Shown: positions 18,499 through 28,369, counted from the stretch's first letter. The stretch: 35,629 nucleotides of DNA from an uncultured Clostridia bacterium (GCA_947624365.1 CANQJY010000003.1:1-35629); one strand, 5' to 3'. Notes: generated by a model not told the origin, from the letters alone. Made by a program: numbers and translations.

Positions 18499-21400
18499 TC
18501 ATTGATTTTCTTCTTCTAATGTTACTTTCACATTATTTATTATATCTTCACTTGCATCATATGCTCCATTACCTTGACGTATCTTTTCGTCATCTAATAA
18601 TTCTTGGATTGCTTCATCTTCAAATACATAACCACTAATTTGTCTTGCATCTTTTATCTGAAGTTTTACTGCTGGTGCTCTTCTTGTATCATCTTCATCA
18701 TCTAATGGATCTCCTGCAAGATCTACATTATCTAGAACTGCATCTTGGTCAACTGCCGCTGTAAGCAATTTTGTTCCTGTTCGTTCTCCTGTATTCTCAT
18801 TTATTTCATATTCATATGATGTGTAAGATGTGATTTCGGCTATACTTTCAAATTTATATTCATCTGCTATGTCATTTATTATTTCTGCAATTGCATCTCT
18901 TGATAATCTAAATTGAATGTATATAGATTTGATACCTAGGTTCTCTAATAACATTCCATCTCCTAGTGAGATATCAACAGCTTTATATTTTCCTCCAGCC
19001 ATTGTCCTTTCTTTATAGTTAGAAATTTCTGTACCTGCTTTTATATTACCGTTTTCATCAATCTCCGTTCCTATTTTTTCAATGCTATAGTTTCTATCAT
19101 AGTACTCTGCTATACTATTAATTCTTGAAGAAAGTATATTGCTTTGATTTTTTAGTCCTATTTTATATGTTAGTGTCATTGTTAATTCTTGATTTTTATT
19201 ACCTGTTTGATACATAGCATCTGCTTTGTATACTGGTTGTGCATAATCGTCATATTTTACACCAACATTCCATACTAGATCTTCATCGTTTTTAAAATCT
19301 TCTCCATTTAATAATGAACCATGTTTGTATACGTAATTATATCCTTTGATGCTTACCGTTGTACTTCTTAAGTCTTGAGCTACAGCTACATCAGCTTGTG
19401 GTCTTCTGTATAATCCTAAATTGAATCCTGTCAATTCTGTAATAACCTCTGGAGCTTCAGCATAATCATATTCTATTGGGCATTCTGCTCTGTTAGTGTC
19501 TGATGTGATATAACGCTCTGAATTTTCTATAAATGTTTTTTTGCCTCTTTCAGAAGTAGGCTCATATTCCACTTCTACTGTATTATTTTTTCCTTCGTCT
19601 TGAGCTTGTACTTTTCTGTTGCCATCCCTTCCTACTACATATGCAAACATATCATTATATTTAGAACGCATGTCTCCTTCTTTTGCTTTTGAACCATAAT
19701 TTTCAAGTAAATTGCTATACCATTCGCTTTCTGCTTCTCCTCCAAATGGTATTTTTTCACCATTCTCTTTTGCTAGTTCTATTGTTCTTGTTTTTATCTC
19801 TTCAGTTCTATCTGAGTATGCACGATTGCCTGCTAATTCATTCCATGGAATAACATTTTGATAAGTTAATCCATCATATTCAAACTGAATTTTGTAATGT
19901 CCTAATTCTTTTATTTCTAGTTTGCTAAATTTATATTTACCGTCAGCCCCTGTTGTTGCTGTAAATGGTCCTCTATTCAAATTTCCAGCAACTTCACCAT
20001 TTTCATTATATATTGGTGTTGAGTAAGTTACCTCTTCTCCATTTTCATATAATAGTTTTACTGTTATTCCTTCCATTAATTTATCATGGTCTTTAGCATT
20101 TGTTTTATAATATACATTATTTCTTACACTTGTTTTTCCTTCTGCTACATCTTCCCATACAAATCCAGATAGGTCAATATATTTTTGCTCATTTTCTATT
20201 ACATGATGCATTATTTTTCCATCTTTTGTCTCTATCTCATTACCATTTTTATCTAATATTTGTTCATTTATAAAATTTTTAGTTTCAATTGCTAGTTCAT
20301 TATCATATGTCTTAGTTATACGTATTGGTGTGTTTGGATCAAATTCATAATATCCATTTGGATTTTCTACTTCATATATTTCGAACATCTTATGCTCATC
20401 GTTTATATCCAAATTATAAATTGTTAACTCACCATTATCGTTTGTATGGAATCTTGTTGCTTCGCTTCTATTTTTAGTGTATTCTGTTACAGCATCATCG
20501 TTTTGATTATATTCTTGTCCATCCTGTTTTATGTATTCATTTGTAAGTACACTTCTTAATATAAATCCTACATTTTTTAATTTAGTTTCATGATGATATT
20601 TATCTACTTTTACTATACTGAAATTTGCTCTTGCTCTTATATTTTCTGCAGTTACTTCTGTTGGTTTTTCTGTATTCGGTATAACCGTGGCTTCCCATGG
20701 GTCATCTGGAAGGTCGTAGTCTTTCATCCATGTATATTTATCAGTAGGTAGATATACTTCATATATTAGATATTTACCCTTTATTAAACCTTTAATTAAA
20801 CTCTCTGAATTTTCATCAGTGTAGAAAATTGTTGCTTTATTTTCATTTTGAATGTAATTGTATCCTTCTTCTCCTTCTGGTTTTGTTTGAACCCATCCAT
20901 TAAACGATTCATATTGTTCATCTGCTCTCTTTAATTTAAATCCTACTCCTTCAAATTCTATTTCCTTATTATATTTATCTTCCTTAATTATTTTTAGGTC
21001 TCCTATTTGCTTTTCATTTTCAACAGAAACTGTTATTTCTGCTCCGAGTGTTACACTAAATGTTTTTAATGGCTTATCTGGATTTTCAATTACATATCCA
21101 TATATTGGATTTTTTGTTTCATAAAACTCATATTCGCCAATTTTAAGATTCCCAATTTTTGTTGGAGTATTTGCATCACTCGTAAATACCGTTGCTTTAT
21201 CTTTATTGGAATCATACTTAATTGTACCATCTTCGTTCTTAATTACCCATCCCAATGTTTTATGTTTTAACTTAAACTCTACTCCACCTATCATTTTTTC
21301 AGTTTTTTTATCAATTTTTTTAATATTTACTGGAGGAGTAGGAATCTCTATTGAATCATCCATTTTTGCGGTTTGTTGGCCATTACCATCCCAAGCTTTA

Positions 21401-22401
21401 GCAATTAATAAACCTTGGTTTCCCTTGCCTTGCAAGAACCATAATTCAGCATTTATAATTGGTGTTGTGCTATCTGCTCCAGCTTCAAAATGTATTTGCA
21501 ATTTTTCAAAATCTCTGTCATATATTGCTTTCTTTGTTAAGTATATATAGAAACTTGCTCCTCCTTTCATATTTATATCTCCGAAATTTACAGTTGCAAA
21601 TTGATTATCTTTCCAAATTAATAATTTATATTCATCATTAATCGCAAATTCTTTGCCATTTTCATCTTTTAATGTAAAACTACTCATATTTCCACTACAT
21701 TGATATGCTAGTGGTCCAATTAATAATCCATCTTCATTTTTTTGTATTGTATTTTCTTCTTTTTTAATAAAAGTTTTATTAATTTCAGTAACTAATTTTG
21801 TAATACCAGTAGTAACAACATTATTAAGGCCAGAAGCATACGTACCAGCATCTGCGTCCAAAGAATCTGCATTTGTTGGTTCTCCTCCCCAATACTGATC
21901 CACAAAATAATCATTGGTTAACCCCATATCATCTAACCACGTGTTTTCATTCTTAAATTCATTTTTATATCTCCATAAATTAATTTGAGTCCCATTAGTA
22001 TGATGTGTATATTGATCAGAAGGATCATACATTAGATGCTTTTTTTCCGCTTGTTTTATATAATACGCAAATTTTGCATTAATATCAGCTTCAGTTTTAA
22101 AATTACCATTTATATCATAAGCATCTTTTCCTACTATTTTCATATATCCTTTTAAAGTATACGTATTGTCACCATCAGTATCAATATGTCCCGCCTTTTC
22201 CATACAATATACATTAGTAGAGTTTAAAAATCTTTCAGAACCCACATTTGTTAATGTTATGGTTGACCCAATTCCATATTTTCCATTCAATATCTCATTA
22301 ACTCTATCCATAGATGACGCTTTTGATACTGTAGGCATAAATGTACATATGGATATTATAAATCCAATTATTAATATAATATATTTTTTTATTTTACTCA
22401 T
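18499..22401 (-). CDS. giant surface adhesin with thioester-like head and SpaA/Cna-B modules (stops at an in-frame UGA)
   Basis: The first 1300 residues of a secreted surface protein. A signal peptide (1-~29) precedes a head with VYC (Cys66) and TQINLW (Gln139). These resemble the Cys-Gln pair of the TQXA/thioester domains of Gram-positive adhesins, which can bond covalently to host targets. Repeated SpaA/Cna-B folds follow (VNIKKIDKKTEKMIGGVEFKLK, IGDLKIIKEDKYNKEIEFEGVGFKL, SIVKVDKYHHETKLKNVGF), then SdrD-B-like modules (LSGFVWEDVAEGKTSV, ISGYVFEDEAIQELL). The ATG at 22401 follows AAAGGAGGG; a longer frame to 22431 overlaps the gene before. It ends at UGA in mid-domain, so the true product may be ~1774 aa. 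Confidence 0.85.
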   Translation of the reverse strand: MSKIKKYIILIIGFIISICTFMPTVSKASSMDRVNEILNGKYGIGSTITLTNVGSERFLNSTNVYCMEKAGHIDTDGDNTYTLKGYMKIVGKDAYDINGNFKTEADINAKFAYYIKQAEKKHLMYDPSDQYTHHTNGTQINLWRYKNEFKNENTWLDDMGLTNDYFVDQYWGGEPTNADSLDADAGTYASGLNNVVTTGITKLVTEINKTFIKKEENTIQKNEDGLLIGPLAYQCSGNMSSFTLKDENGKEFAINDEYKLLIWKDNQFATVNFGDINMKGGASFYIYLTKKAIYDRDFEKLQIHFEAGADSTTPIINAELWFLQGKGNQGLLIAKAWDGNGQQTAKMDDSIEIPTPPVNIKKIDKKTEKMIGGVEFKLKHKTLGWVIKNEDGTIKYDSNKDKATVFTSDANTPTKIGNLKIGEYEFYETKNPIYGYVIENPDKPLKTFSVTLGAEITVSVENEKQIGDLKIIKEDKYNKEIEFEGVGFKLKRADEQYESFNGWVQTKPEGEEGYNYIQNENKATIFYTDENSESLIKGLIKGKYLIYEVYLPTDKYTWMKDYDLPDDPWEATVIPNTEKPTEVTAENIRARANFSIVKVDKYHHETKLKNVGFILRSVLTNEYIKQDGQEYNQNDDAVTEYTKNRSEATRFHTNDNGELTIYNLDINDEHKMFEIYEVENPNGYYEFDPNTPIRITKTYDNELAIETKNFINEQILDKNGNEIETKDGKIMHHVIENEQKYIDLSGFVWEDVAEGKTSVRNNVYYKTNAKDHDKLMEGITVKLLYENGEEVTYSTPIYNENGEVAGNLNRGPFTATTGADGKYKFSKLEIKELGHYKIQFEYDGLTYQNVIPWNELAGNRAYSDRTEEIKTRTIELAKENGEKIPFGGEAESEWYSNLLENYGSKAKEGDMRSKYNDMFAYVVGRDGNRKVQAQDEGKNNTVEVEYEPTSERGKKTFIENSERYITSDTNRAECPIEYDYAEAPEVITELTGFNLGLYRRPQADVAVAQDLRSTTVSIKGYNYVYKHGSLLNGEDFKNDEDLVWNVGVKYDDYAQPVYKADAMYQTGNKNQELTMTLTYKIGLKNQSNILSSRINSIAEYYDRNYSIEKIGTEIDENGNIKAGTEISNYKERTMAGGKYKAVDISLGDGMLLENLGIKSIYIQFRLSRDAIAEIINDIADEYKFESIAEITSYTSYEYEINENTGERTGTKLLTAAVDQDAVLDNVDLAGDPLDDEDDTRRAPAVKLQIKDARQISGYVFEDEAIQELLDDEKIRQGNGAYDASEDIINNVKVTLEEENQ

Positions 22402-22420
22402 TTTTTTCCCTCCTTTCTTC

Positions 22421-25400
22421 TTATATTCCATCTGATTTAATTAATTTTTTCGTTATAACAAGTGCTCCTACTCCAAGAATTGTTATTACTGCTACTACTA
22501 CTAATACTGTTGCAACTACTTCACCTGTTTTTATACTTATAATTAAGTCTGCTGATGCCATATCATCTTCACCTTTTGCTCTATTTCCTTCTGTTGAGTC
22601 TGCATCTTTTAATCCTTGTTCATTATAACTTTCTGCTATTTCTGCTACATTTGTTATAAGTCCTGTGTTATTTTCTGTCATTTGTTTTGTTAATGTTAAT
22701 ATTACTTCTTTACTCTCTCCTGGTGCCAATTTTGTATTCGCTAAACTATTATTATAGATATTTGATCCATCTTGATACCAGTCTTTATTTAGTTCTGAAC
22801 TGAACTTGTAATCTGCTGATACATAATCTTGTATTTTTCTAATATATCCTTCTGTTTCTCCTTCGTTTGTAACTCTAATTTTGTATTCAACTACAACATT
22901 TGAACTGCTTAATTGTTTTGCATGTATATCTATTTTTGCAAGTGTAGAATCTGGGAATTGTGTAGTTTCAGTTCCATTTGCATTTTGTACTATTACTCTT
23001 GTAATCATTTTTTCTAATTTCATATCATAAACTTTACGTTCTTTTAATCCTATATTTATATATGAAATATGCTCATCTTTTACTGGAATCTCTTCTGTTA
23101 CTGCTACTGTTTTTTGTACTCCATCAATTTCCATTTCTCTACTTATTACTTTAGAATTTCTCTCTGATGCTACTCCTTCTTTTTCGTATGTAGTTAATGC
23201 ATATTTAGCATTATCATATTCAAAAACTACCATAAAACTTCCTTGTGGTACTTCTGATAATGTATACATTCCATTTTCATTTGTTGTTGTTTTTATTTGT
23301 TCACCTTTTGCATTATTTTGGAATTGATTTGTTTGTGTATTAAATAATTTTACTGTTATTCCATTTAATAGTTTTTCATTACTATCTCTTTGTCCATTTT
23401 CATTTTCGTCTAACCATGCTGTACCAGATATTAATTTTGTTTGCTTAGTTTGCTCTCCACCTTGTTGCTCTCCACCTTGTTGTTCTCCTCCTTGTTGCTC
23501 TCCTCCTTGTTGCTCTCCTCCTTGTTGCTCTCCTCCTTGTTGCTCTCCACCTTGTTGTTCTCCTCCTTGTTGTTCTCCTCCTTGTTGCTCTCCTCCTTGT
23601 TGTTCTCCATCTGGTTCTTCAGAAGAAAAATCATTATTCCATTCAAATGGTTCAATAATATGAATTGTTTCAGCTTGTCCTAAATGAGTTGACTCAGCAT
23701 ATAAATCTGCTATATTTTTAATTTCAAGTGCTTTATTATTAGCTAGTGTAGGCTCTATTTGAGTAGTAACATAATAACTTTTTGTCTGGTTAGGATCTAC
23801 TGAATCTGTTATTGTTAATTTTGTTGTGTAATCTCTTGATGAATTACTAATCTCATACTTGCTACCTATTAGTTGATCTCCTTCAACCTCTATTGAACTA
23901 AATTCTTCTTGTGGAGATATTATATCTTGCAATCTAATATTTGCTACATTTTTTGTTCCTTTGTTTGTAACATCTATTTTATATGTTACTGTATCTCCTG
24001 CTTTTACATATTGGCTTTCATTTTGAGAAATATTTTCAATCTCTAAAAGAAATGCATTTATTGTAAATTGCTTTCTGTTTGCATAATATTTTTCACGATC
24101 AACTTCTGCTATTGGTTGTATTTGTCCTGTTTTTGTTTCTACATCTGTTATATTATCTATCTTAGCTGTTATAATTAACTTTACTTTTTCACTATTATTT
24201 AATTGTTTTATTGTATATGCATTGCTATCTTCAATACTTTCTAAATTTTCTAAATTAAAAATTTCTTTTATTGTTGCATTTTCTGCATTTAAAATTATTT
24301 TTACATTTTTTAAATCTTTATCAGATATATTTTTAACTGAAATTGTATACATACAAATAGTTTCTGCATTCATAACATCTTTTGCACTTGTACTTGATAT
24401 GATATCAATTTCAACATTGCCTGTTTCTATTTCAGTTTCAACTGTGTTAGATTCTTTTTTGGCCTCTCCATATTGTACTTCTATTTTATTAGATACTGTT
24501 ACTTTATCTGTTCCTTTTTGTACTTTTACCATATATGTTTTTGTTATCTCTTGTCCCGGTTCTAGTTTTATTCCTTCAAATATTACTTCTTTTTTATTTG
24601 TCTGCTCTTGTAAACAATCTTCTAATTCAGAAGTTTCTTCAGCTTCTACCCCTCCTAAGACGAATTCCTCAACATATACTGTTCCTTCTGGTACTTGCCC
24701 TATTAATTTAACATCGCTAACTTCTACAGAACCTGTATTTTTTGCTGTAATTGTATATTCGATTTTTTCGCCTTCTTTTGCTACTTGTCCATCTTTTGAA
24801 CCTACATTTGCTGTTAATGTTGTCGTTACTTCTGGTCCAACTCCTGTTTTTAGGCTTAATGTATTTGCTTCTACTGATTGTTTTTGTGTTTCATTTGTTA
24901 TATATGATACTTTATAATTTTCTGAAACTCCCATGTTGTATTCTAGATTTGCTGGTATGTTCATATTATATGCAAAATCTACTTCTTGTGATGGTTGTAA
25001 TTCATCCATAACTATTGCATATTTCTTTACTTTTGATGTATTTGCTATATTTTCTTCCCATTTATTTGATGCATTATTTATATCTTCTGTTGCATTTGCA
25101 TTTTCTGAATAATATATTTTTACTGCAGATTCATCTGTTCCTGAAACTTGTATGTTGCTTCCTTCTACTTCTATGTTATTTTCTTCCATAGCTTTTTCTG
25201 TTGGGAATGTTCCTAAAATCGTTACATCTTTCATTACTGTTTCATCGTTGTTTATTATTTGTGCAGATACTGTGGCTGTTTTTGCTCCTGTTGCTAATTC
25301 TAATTCTCCTGATTTATTTCCTTCATTATTAATTGTTTCTATTCCATATTGTTCTATTGCATTTGTTGTAATTAATCCTGCATATGATACTATTTTTGTA

Positions 25401-27415
25401 TTAACTACTTCTGTTCCTATATTTGCTCCTTCTGCATAGTGCATTGCTTTTTCGTTTGTATATTGCATTGTAAATGCTGTATCTGCATTTTTTTGTTTCT
25501 TATTTGTTGTTAAATTTGCTGTTATTAAAATTGTTGCACCATCAATTGCTATTCCTTTGTATTTTGTTTGTTCTCCTTGTAATTGTATTTCTATTACATT
25601 TCCTCTTTGCCCTACTGGTCCGATTACCATTTCATCTTCATTGATTAAATTTATTGATGTTACTTCTATATTTTCAAATTCTTGTGGTAATGTTAATGTA
25701 ATGTGTGGATTTTTGTATAATTCATATTTTTCATTATTGCTATGTAAAACTGCTCTAATCTCTACATTTTCGTTTGTGCGCATTGTAGAAAATTCTGTTT
25801 TACTTACACTTAAACTTGCATGTGTTTGTGTTTCTTGTAATTTTACTGTTGCTGTTGCATCTGATACTGTGTTTTCAATTTGTCCTAACATATATGATGT
25901 ATGTAATGCAAAATTTATTTCTGTTACATTTTGCATTGCTTGTCTGTTTTGTGCTGGTATTAACTTTGTTGTTTCTATTTTTAATATTCCTGCTTTTACT
26001 GGTTTTGTTGTCTCTACTGTGATTGCTCCAATTCCTACTGGCATTTCAATAGCAACATTTTGATTTTCATCTGCTCCTGTTGTTGCTGAAATTTGTGCTA
26101 TAATAGCTCCTGTTGCTTGATTTTTTATTGAAATATTTCCTTCTTCTCCTAATATGTCTTTTAAGTTGTTTAGATTTACTTTTATAGATTTTGTTTGGAT
26201 ATTTGATACATTTGTATTTGCATTGTTTTCTTGTATTTTAATTCCTTCTGCAACTCCTGCTAAATTTACTTGTATATCCATTTCTTGTTCTATTGTTCTT
26301 TCTATGCCTTCATATATTGTTCCTTTATATATTTCATTTTCGGTATTATTAAGAGAAACTTCAATAACACTATCTATCTCTTCTGATGATAATGTTGTTT
26401 TTCGATTAAATTTTGCAACTGTCTTGTTACTATCATATAATGATATTTCTGCATTTGCTACTATTGTCTGTTCTTCTATTGACTCTGTTCCTTCATATAC
26501 ATATGTAACAATATATTTGTCAGTTCCTGATTTTTCCCATACCACTTTTCCTTGTTGCTCTTCATTTTCAATAGTAATTGTTAGTTTTCCTGTTGTTTTG
26601 TCATATGTATAATTTCCTTCTTCTAATGTTTTTCCATTTGTTACTAATTGTTCAGGTGATTGTACAGAAACATTTATTGGGTATTTGCCTTGTAATGTCG
26701 GTGCCTGTAATTCTACTTTTTCAGTTTTAATTGGATATAGATTGTTTTCCATTCCTGCTTCTATTTGTAATTGAATTACTCTGTTTTGTGATGCTTCGTA
26801 TTGGAATACTTTATTTGTTAAAACTGATTGGTTTAGTACTATTCCTTTGTTTTCTTCATCATATGGACTTGTCATTTGCAATGTAACTGTTCTAGTTCCT
26901 GTTACTTTTGCTGTATCTGGTCTTTTGCCATATGTGTATGTACCTTCTAATTTTAGCTTGCTTTCCATGCTTAATAAAGATACATCAAAGTTTGTATCTG
27001 TTAAGAATTCAATTCCAACTGGTATTTCAACTGTTTCTCCTGCAGTAATTTGGTTTAATTCAATTGAATTTTCTGTAATGTTATTAATTCTCTCGTCTTC
27101 GCTATTTGTTTTGAATTTAAAATTACTGTTTTGTAAAGAAACTTTTCCATTGAAGTATCCTTCTTGTTTTACTGCAATTTGCAAATATAGCATTAGGTCT
27201 GTTGCATTTGCTTTTGCCCCATATTCTGATACTTGATTTTCTCCTTCCTTGAAATATGCCATAAATTCGATGTTTTTATGGCTTGTCGCTTTCTTTTGTG
27301 CTATCGCATCTACTGCATATGTTACTGCATTTGCGCCAACAAAAATAAAGTTGATGGCTGTTAGTGTGATAATAAGTGCAATAGATATCATGATTTTGCA
27401 TGTTTTGTTTCTCAT
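22421..27415 (-). CDS. giant cell-surface protein with DUF11-like repeats, GGEQQ linker and SdrD-B module
   Basis: A 1664-aa secreted protein anchored by a C-terminal helix. The signal peptide covers residues 1-~36. A long beta-rich stalk includes two DUF11-like domains (GEKIEYTITAKNTGSVEVSD near 880; AGDTVTYKIDVTNKGTKNVAN near 1137). Residues ~1268-1322 are a (GGEQQ)n linker. An SdrD-B-like domain (LISGTAWLDENENGQRDSNE) follows, then another adhesion-type domain. The end is a membrane helix (VVATVLVVVAVITILGVGAL) and KKLIKSDGI, with no LPxTG motif, so anchoring is by the membrane or a divergent signal. The ATG at 27415 has AGGAGGT upstream. It leads a two-gene operon; the next gene begins 20 nt after its stop. 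Confidence 0.88.
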   Translation of the reverse strand: MRNKTCKIMISIALIITLTAINFIFVGANAVTYAVDAIAQKKATSHKNIEFMAYFKEGENQVSEYGAKANATDLMLYLQIAVKQEGYFNGKVSLQNSNFKFKTNSEDERINNITENSIELNQITAGETVEIPVGIEFLTDTNFDVSLLSMESKLKLEGTYTYGKRPDTAKVTGTRTVTLQMTSPYDEENKGIVLNQSVLTNKVFQYEASQNRVIQLQIEAGMENNLYPIKTEKVELQAPTLQGKYPINVSVQSPEQLVTNGKTLEEGNYTYDKTTGKLTITIENEEQQGKVVWEKSGTDKYIVTYVYEGTESIEEQTIVANAEISLYDSNKTVAKFNRKTTLSSEEIDSVIEVSLNNTENEIYKGTIYEGIERTIEQEMDIQVNLAGVAEGIKIQENNANTNVSNIQTKSIKVNLNNLKDILGEEGNISIKNQATGAIIAQISATTGADENQNVAIEMPVGIGAITVETTKPVKAGILKIETTKLIPAQNRQAMQNVTEINFALHTSYMLGQIENTVSDATATVKLQETQTHASLSVSKTEFSTMRTNENVEIRAVLHSNNEKYELYKNPHITLTLPQEFENIEVTSINLINEDEMVIGPVGQRGNVIEIQLQGEQTKYKGIAIDGATILITANLTTNKKQKNADTAFTMQYTNEKAMHYAEGANIGTEVVNTKIVSYAGLITTNAIEQYGIETINNEGNKSGELELATGAKTATVSAQIINNDETVMKDVTILGTFPTEKAMEENNIEVEGSNIQVSGTDESAVKIYYSENANATEDINNASNKWEENIANTSKVKKYAIVMDELQPSQEVDFAYNMNIPANLEYNMGVSENYKVSYITNETQKQSVEANTLSLKTGVGPEVTTTLTANVGSKDGQVAKEGEKIEYTITAKNTGSVEVSDVKLIGQVPEGTVYVEEFVLGGVEAEETSELEDCLQEQTNKKEVIFEGIKLEPGQEITKTYMVKVQKGTDKVTVSNKIEVQYGEAKKESNTVETEIETGNVEIDIISSTSAKDVMNAETICMYTISVKNISDKDLKNVKIILNAENATIKEIFNLENLESIEDSNAYTIKQLNNSEKVKLIITAKIDNITDVETKTGQIQPIAEVDREKYYANRKQFTINAFLLEIENISQNESQYVKAGDTVTYKIDVTNKGTKNVANIRLQDIISPQEEFSSIEVEGDQLIGSKYEISNSSRDYTTKLTITDSVDPNQTKSYYVTTQIEPTLANNKALEIKNIADLYAESTHLGQAETIHIIEPFEWNNDFSSEEPDGEQQGGEQQGGEQQGGEQQGGEQQGGEQQGGEQQGGEQQGGEQQGGEQQGGEQTKQTKLISGTAWLDENENGQRDSNEKLLNGITVKLFNTQTNQFQNNAKGEQIKTTTNENGMYTLSEVPQGSFMVVFEYDNAKYALTTYEKEGVASERNSKVISREMEIDGVQKTVAVTEEIPVKDEHISYINIGLKERKVYDMKLEKMITRVIVQNANGTETTQFPDSTLAKIDIHAKQLSSSNVVVEYKIRVTNEGETEGYIRKIQDYVSADYKFSSELNKDWYQDGSNIYNNSLANTKLAPGESKEVILTLTKQMTENNTGLITNVAEIAESYNEQGLKDADSTEGNRAKGEDDMASADLIISIKTGEVVATVLVVVAVITILGVGALVITKKLIKSDGI
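23449..23611 (-). repeat. 15-bp tandem repeat coding for GGEQQ
   Basis: About eleven 15-bp units lie head to tail inside the coding region, each giving Gly-Gly-Glu-Gln-Gln (the outermost reads Asp-Gly-Glu). Units differ only at silent positions (cct/cca, gct/gtt). The unit length keeps frame, so slippage would change linker length without ending the protein. It is not a CRISPR: there are no spacers. Confidence 0.95.
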
Positions 27416-27462
27416 GATAATACCTCCTATGTTTTTTAAATTACATAATATATCTATTATCT

Positions 27463-27491
27463 ATTATACACGGTATTTTGTAGTTTTTCAA
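27463..27491 (-). promoter_or_regulatory. promoter of the surface-protein operon, TTGAAA-17-TATAAT
   Basis: On the minus strand TTGAAA (27491-27486) and TATAAT (27468-27463) are 17 nt apart, one change from consensus. Transcription would start near 27456, about 40 nt before the ATG at 27415. Confidence 0.75.
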
Positions 27492-27719
27492 GGGATTTTT
27501 CAGATTTTTTAAGTTTTTATGTGAATTTTTGGCTTTTTTATGCTACGGAAAGCGTTTTTTAGGTTTTTTATGTCATTTTTATGAAGTTTTTATTACAAAT
27601 TTGTAATATATTTTTTTCTATTTTAGGGATAATCACTTTTATAGTCTTTTTAGATATACAAGCATTTTTTTTGTTTGATTTCATATCATATAAGTAAATA
27701 GAAAGTAGGGTGGTTTAGA
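27492..27719. other. AT-rich spacer between divergent units
   Basis: No open frame or clear RNA gene is seen. It holds the 14-mer TTATGCTACGGAAA (27538-27551), which also occurs at 11625-11638. Before the ATG at 27720 there is AGTAGGGTGG, a fair ribosome binding site. A TATAAG at 27689-27694 could be a -10 box, but no good -35 lies at the right distance. Confidence 0.5.
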
Positions 27720-28100
27720 ATGGATTCAATTGACCAAAATACTATGAATAATATAAAAAACATGGTAGATAATGGGGATTTAAATGGCGCTATTTCTCAG
27801 ATTTCACCAGAAATGATACAAAATTTTTCTAAGATGTTTTCTAATAATAATTCAAACTCTGAGACGCCCAAAGAGACAAATCAAGAGGTAAATGGTGTTG
27901 ATGTAAATCAAATTATGAAATTGGCTAGTGCCTTTAATAATCAAAAAAATGATCCTAGGAGTAATTTATTAAATTCTTTGAAGCCGTATTTGAGAGATGG
28001 AAAAAAGGAAAAATTAGATAGTTATATTAATTTGATGAACATGAGTAAAATTGCAGATATGATGAAAAACAATCCTAACATAAATAAGGGGAATTCGTAA
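27720..28100 (+). CDS. conserved-looking small helical protein, function unknown
   Basis: A 126-aa soluble protein, rich in Asn, Met and Lys, predicted mostly helical. No signal peptide or membrane segment is visible. The C-terminal block (LLNSLKPYLRDGKKEKLDSYINLMNMSKIADMM) has the charged, regular look of a conserved small-protein family of Clostridia, but I cannot name it. The ATG at 27720 has a GGGTGG-like site. Its stop overlaps the next ATG (TAATG), so the two genes are translationally coupled. Being on the opposite strand to both neighbours, it is an independent unit. Confidence 0.7.
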   Translation: MDSIDQNTMNNIKNMVDNGDLNGAISQISPEMIQNFSKMFSNNNSNSETPKETNQEVNGVDVNQIMKLASAFNNQKNDPRSNLLNSLKPYLRDGKKEKLDSYINLMNMSKIADMMKNNPNINKGNS

Positions 28101-28369
28101 TGCCTTTCCCTTTTTCTCCTTTTCCTTTTAGATTTTCTCCTCCTTATTATATGCACTCTCCATTACCTGAAAATAATAATAAAAAACGCATTGAAAATAA
28201 TAATTCTCATAATGCGTTTTTTGACCAAGACGAACCAATTTTTGAATTGTTTGGTATTCGCCTGTTTTTTGATGATATTTTAATTATTTGTCTTTTAATT
28301 TTTTTATATCAAGAACAGGTAACAGATCAAATGTTATATATTGTGCTTTTTTTGTTGCTATTGTCTTAA
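28100..28369 (+). CDS. small proline- and phenylalanine-rich membrane protein, function unknown
   Basis: An 89-aa protein. The N-terminus is rich in Pro, Phe and Tyr (PFPFSPFPFRFSPPYY), a polar Asn-rich middle follows, and the C-terminal 40 residues form one or two membrane helices (FGIRLFFDDILIICLLIFLY and the final hydrophobic run). No known domain is recognised. AAGGGG precedes the ATG, which overlaps the stop of the previous gene. Its UAA ends at 28369 and the reading frame of minC ends at 28370, so the two convergent genes abut with no spacer or terminator. Confidence 0.65.
   Translation: MPFPFSPFPFRFSPPYYMHSPLPENNNKKRIENNNSHNAFFDQDEPIFELFGIRLFFDDILIICLLIFLYQEQVTDQMLYIVLFLLLLS

Noticed and set aside
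18440-18501. Selenocysteine insertion at the UGA
   Set aside because: No clear SECIS-like hairpin follows the codon, and a Sec residue is not expected in a Cna-B/SdrD-like adhesin module.
23449-23611. CRISPR array
   Set aside because: Units are directly joined with no unique spacers, keep reading frame, and no cas genes are present.
23431-23683. Repetitive frames (NKEESNKEE; LLLSSLLLSS) over the 15-bp repeats
   Set aside because: These are other-frame readings of the GGEQQ tandem repeat inside a long, clearly coding gene.
24222-24917. Plus-strand open frames opposite the surface proteins
   Set aside because: They are antisense shadows with biased composition and no start signals or recognisable domains.
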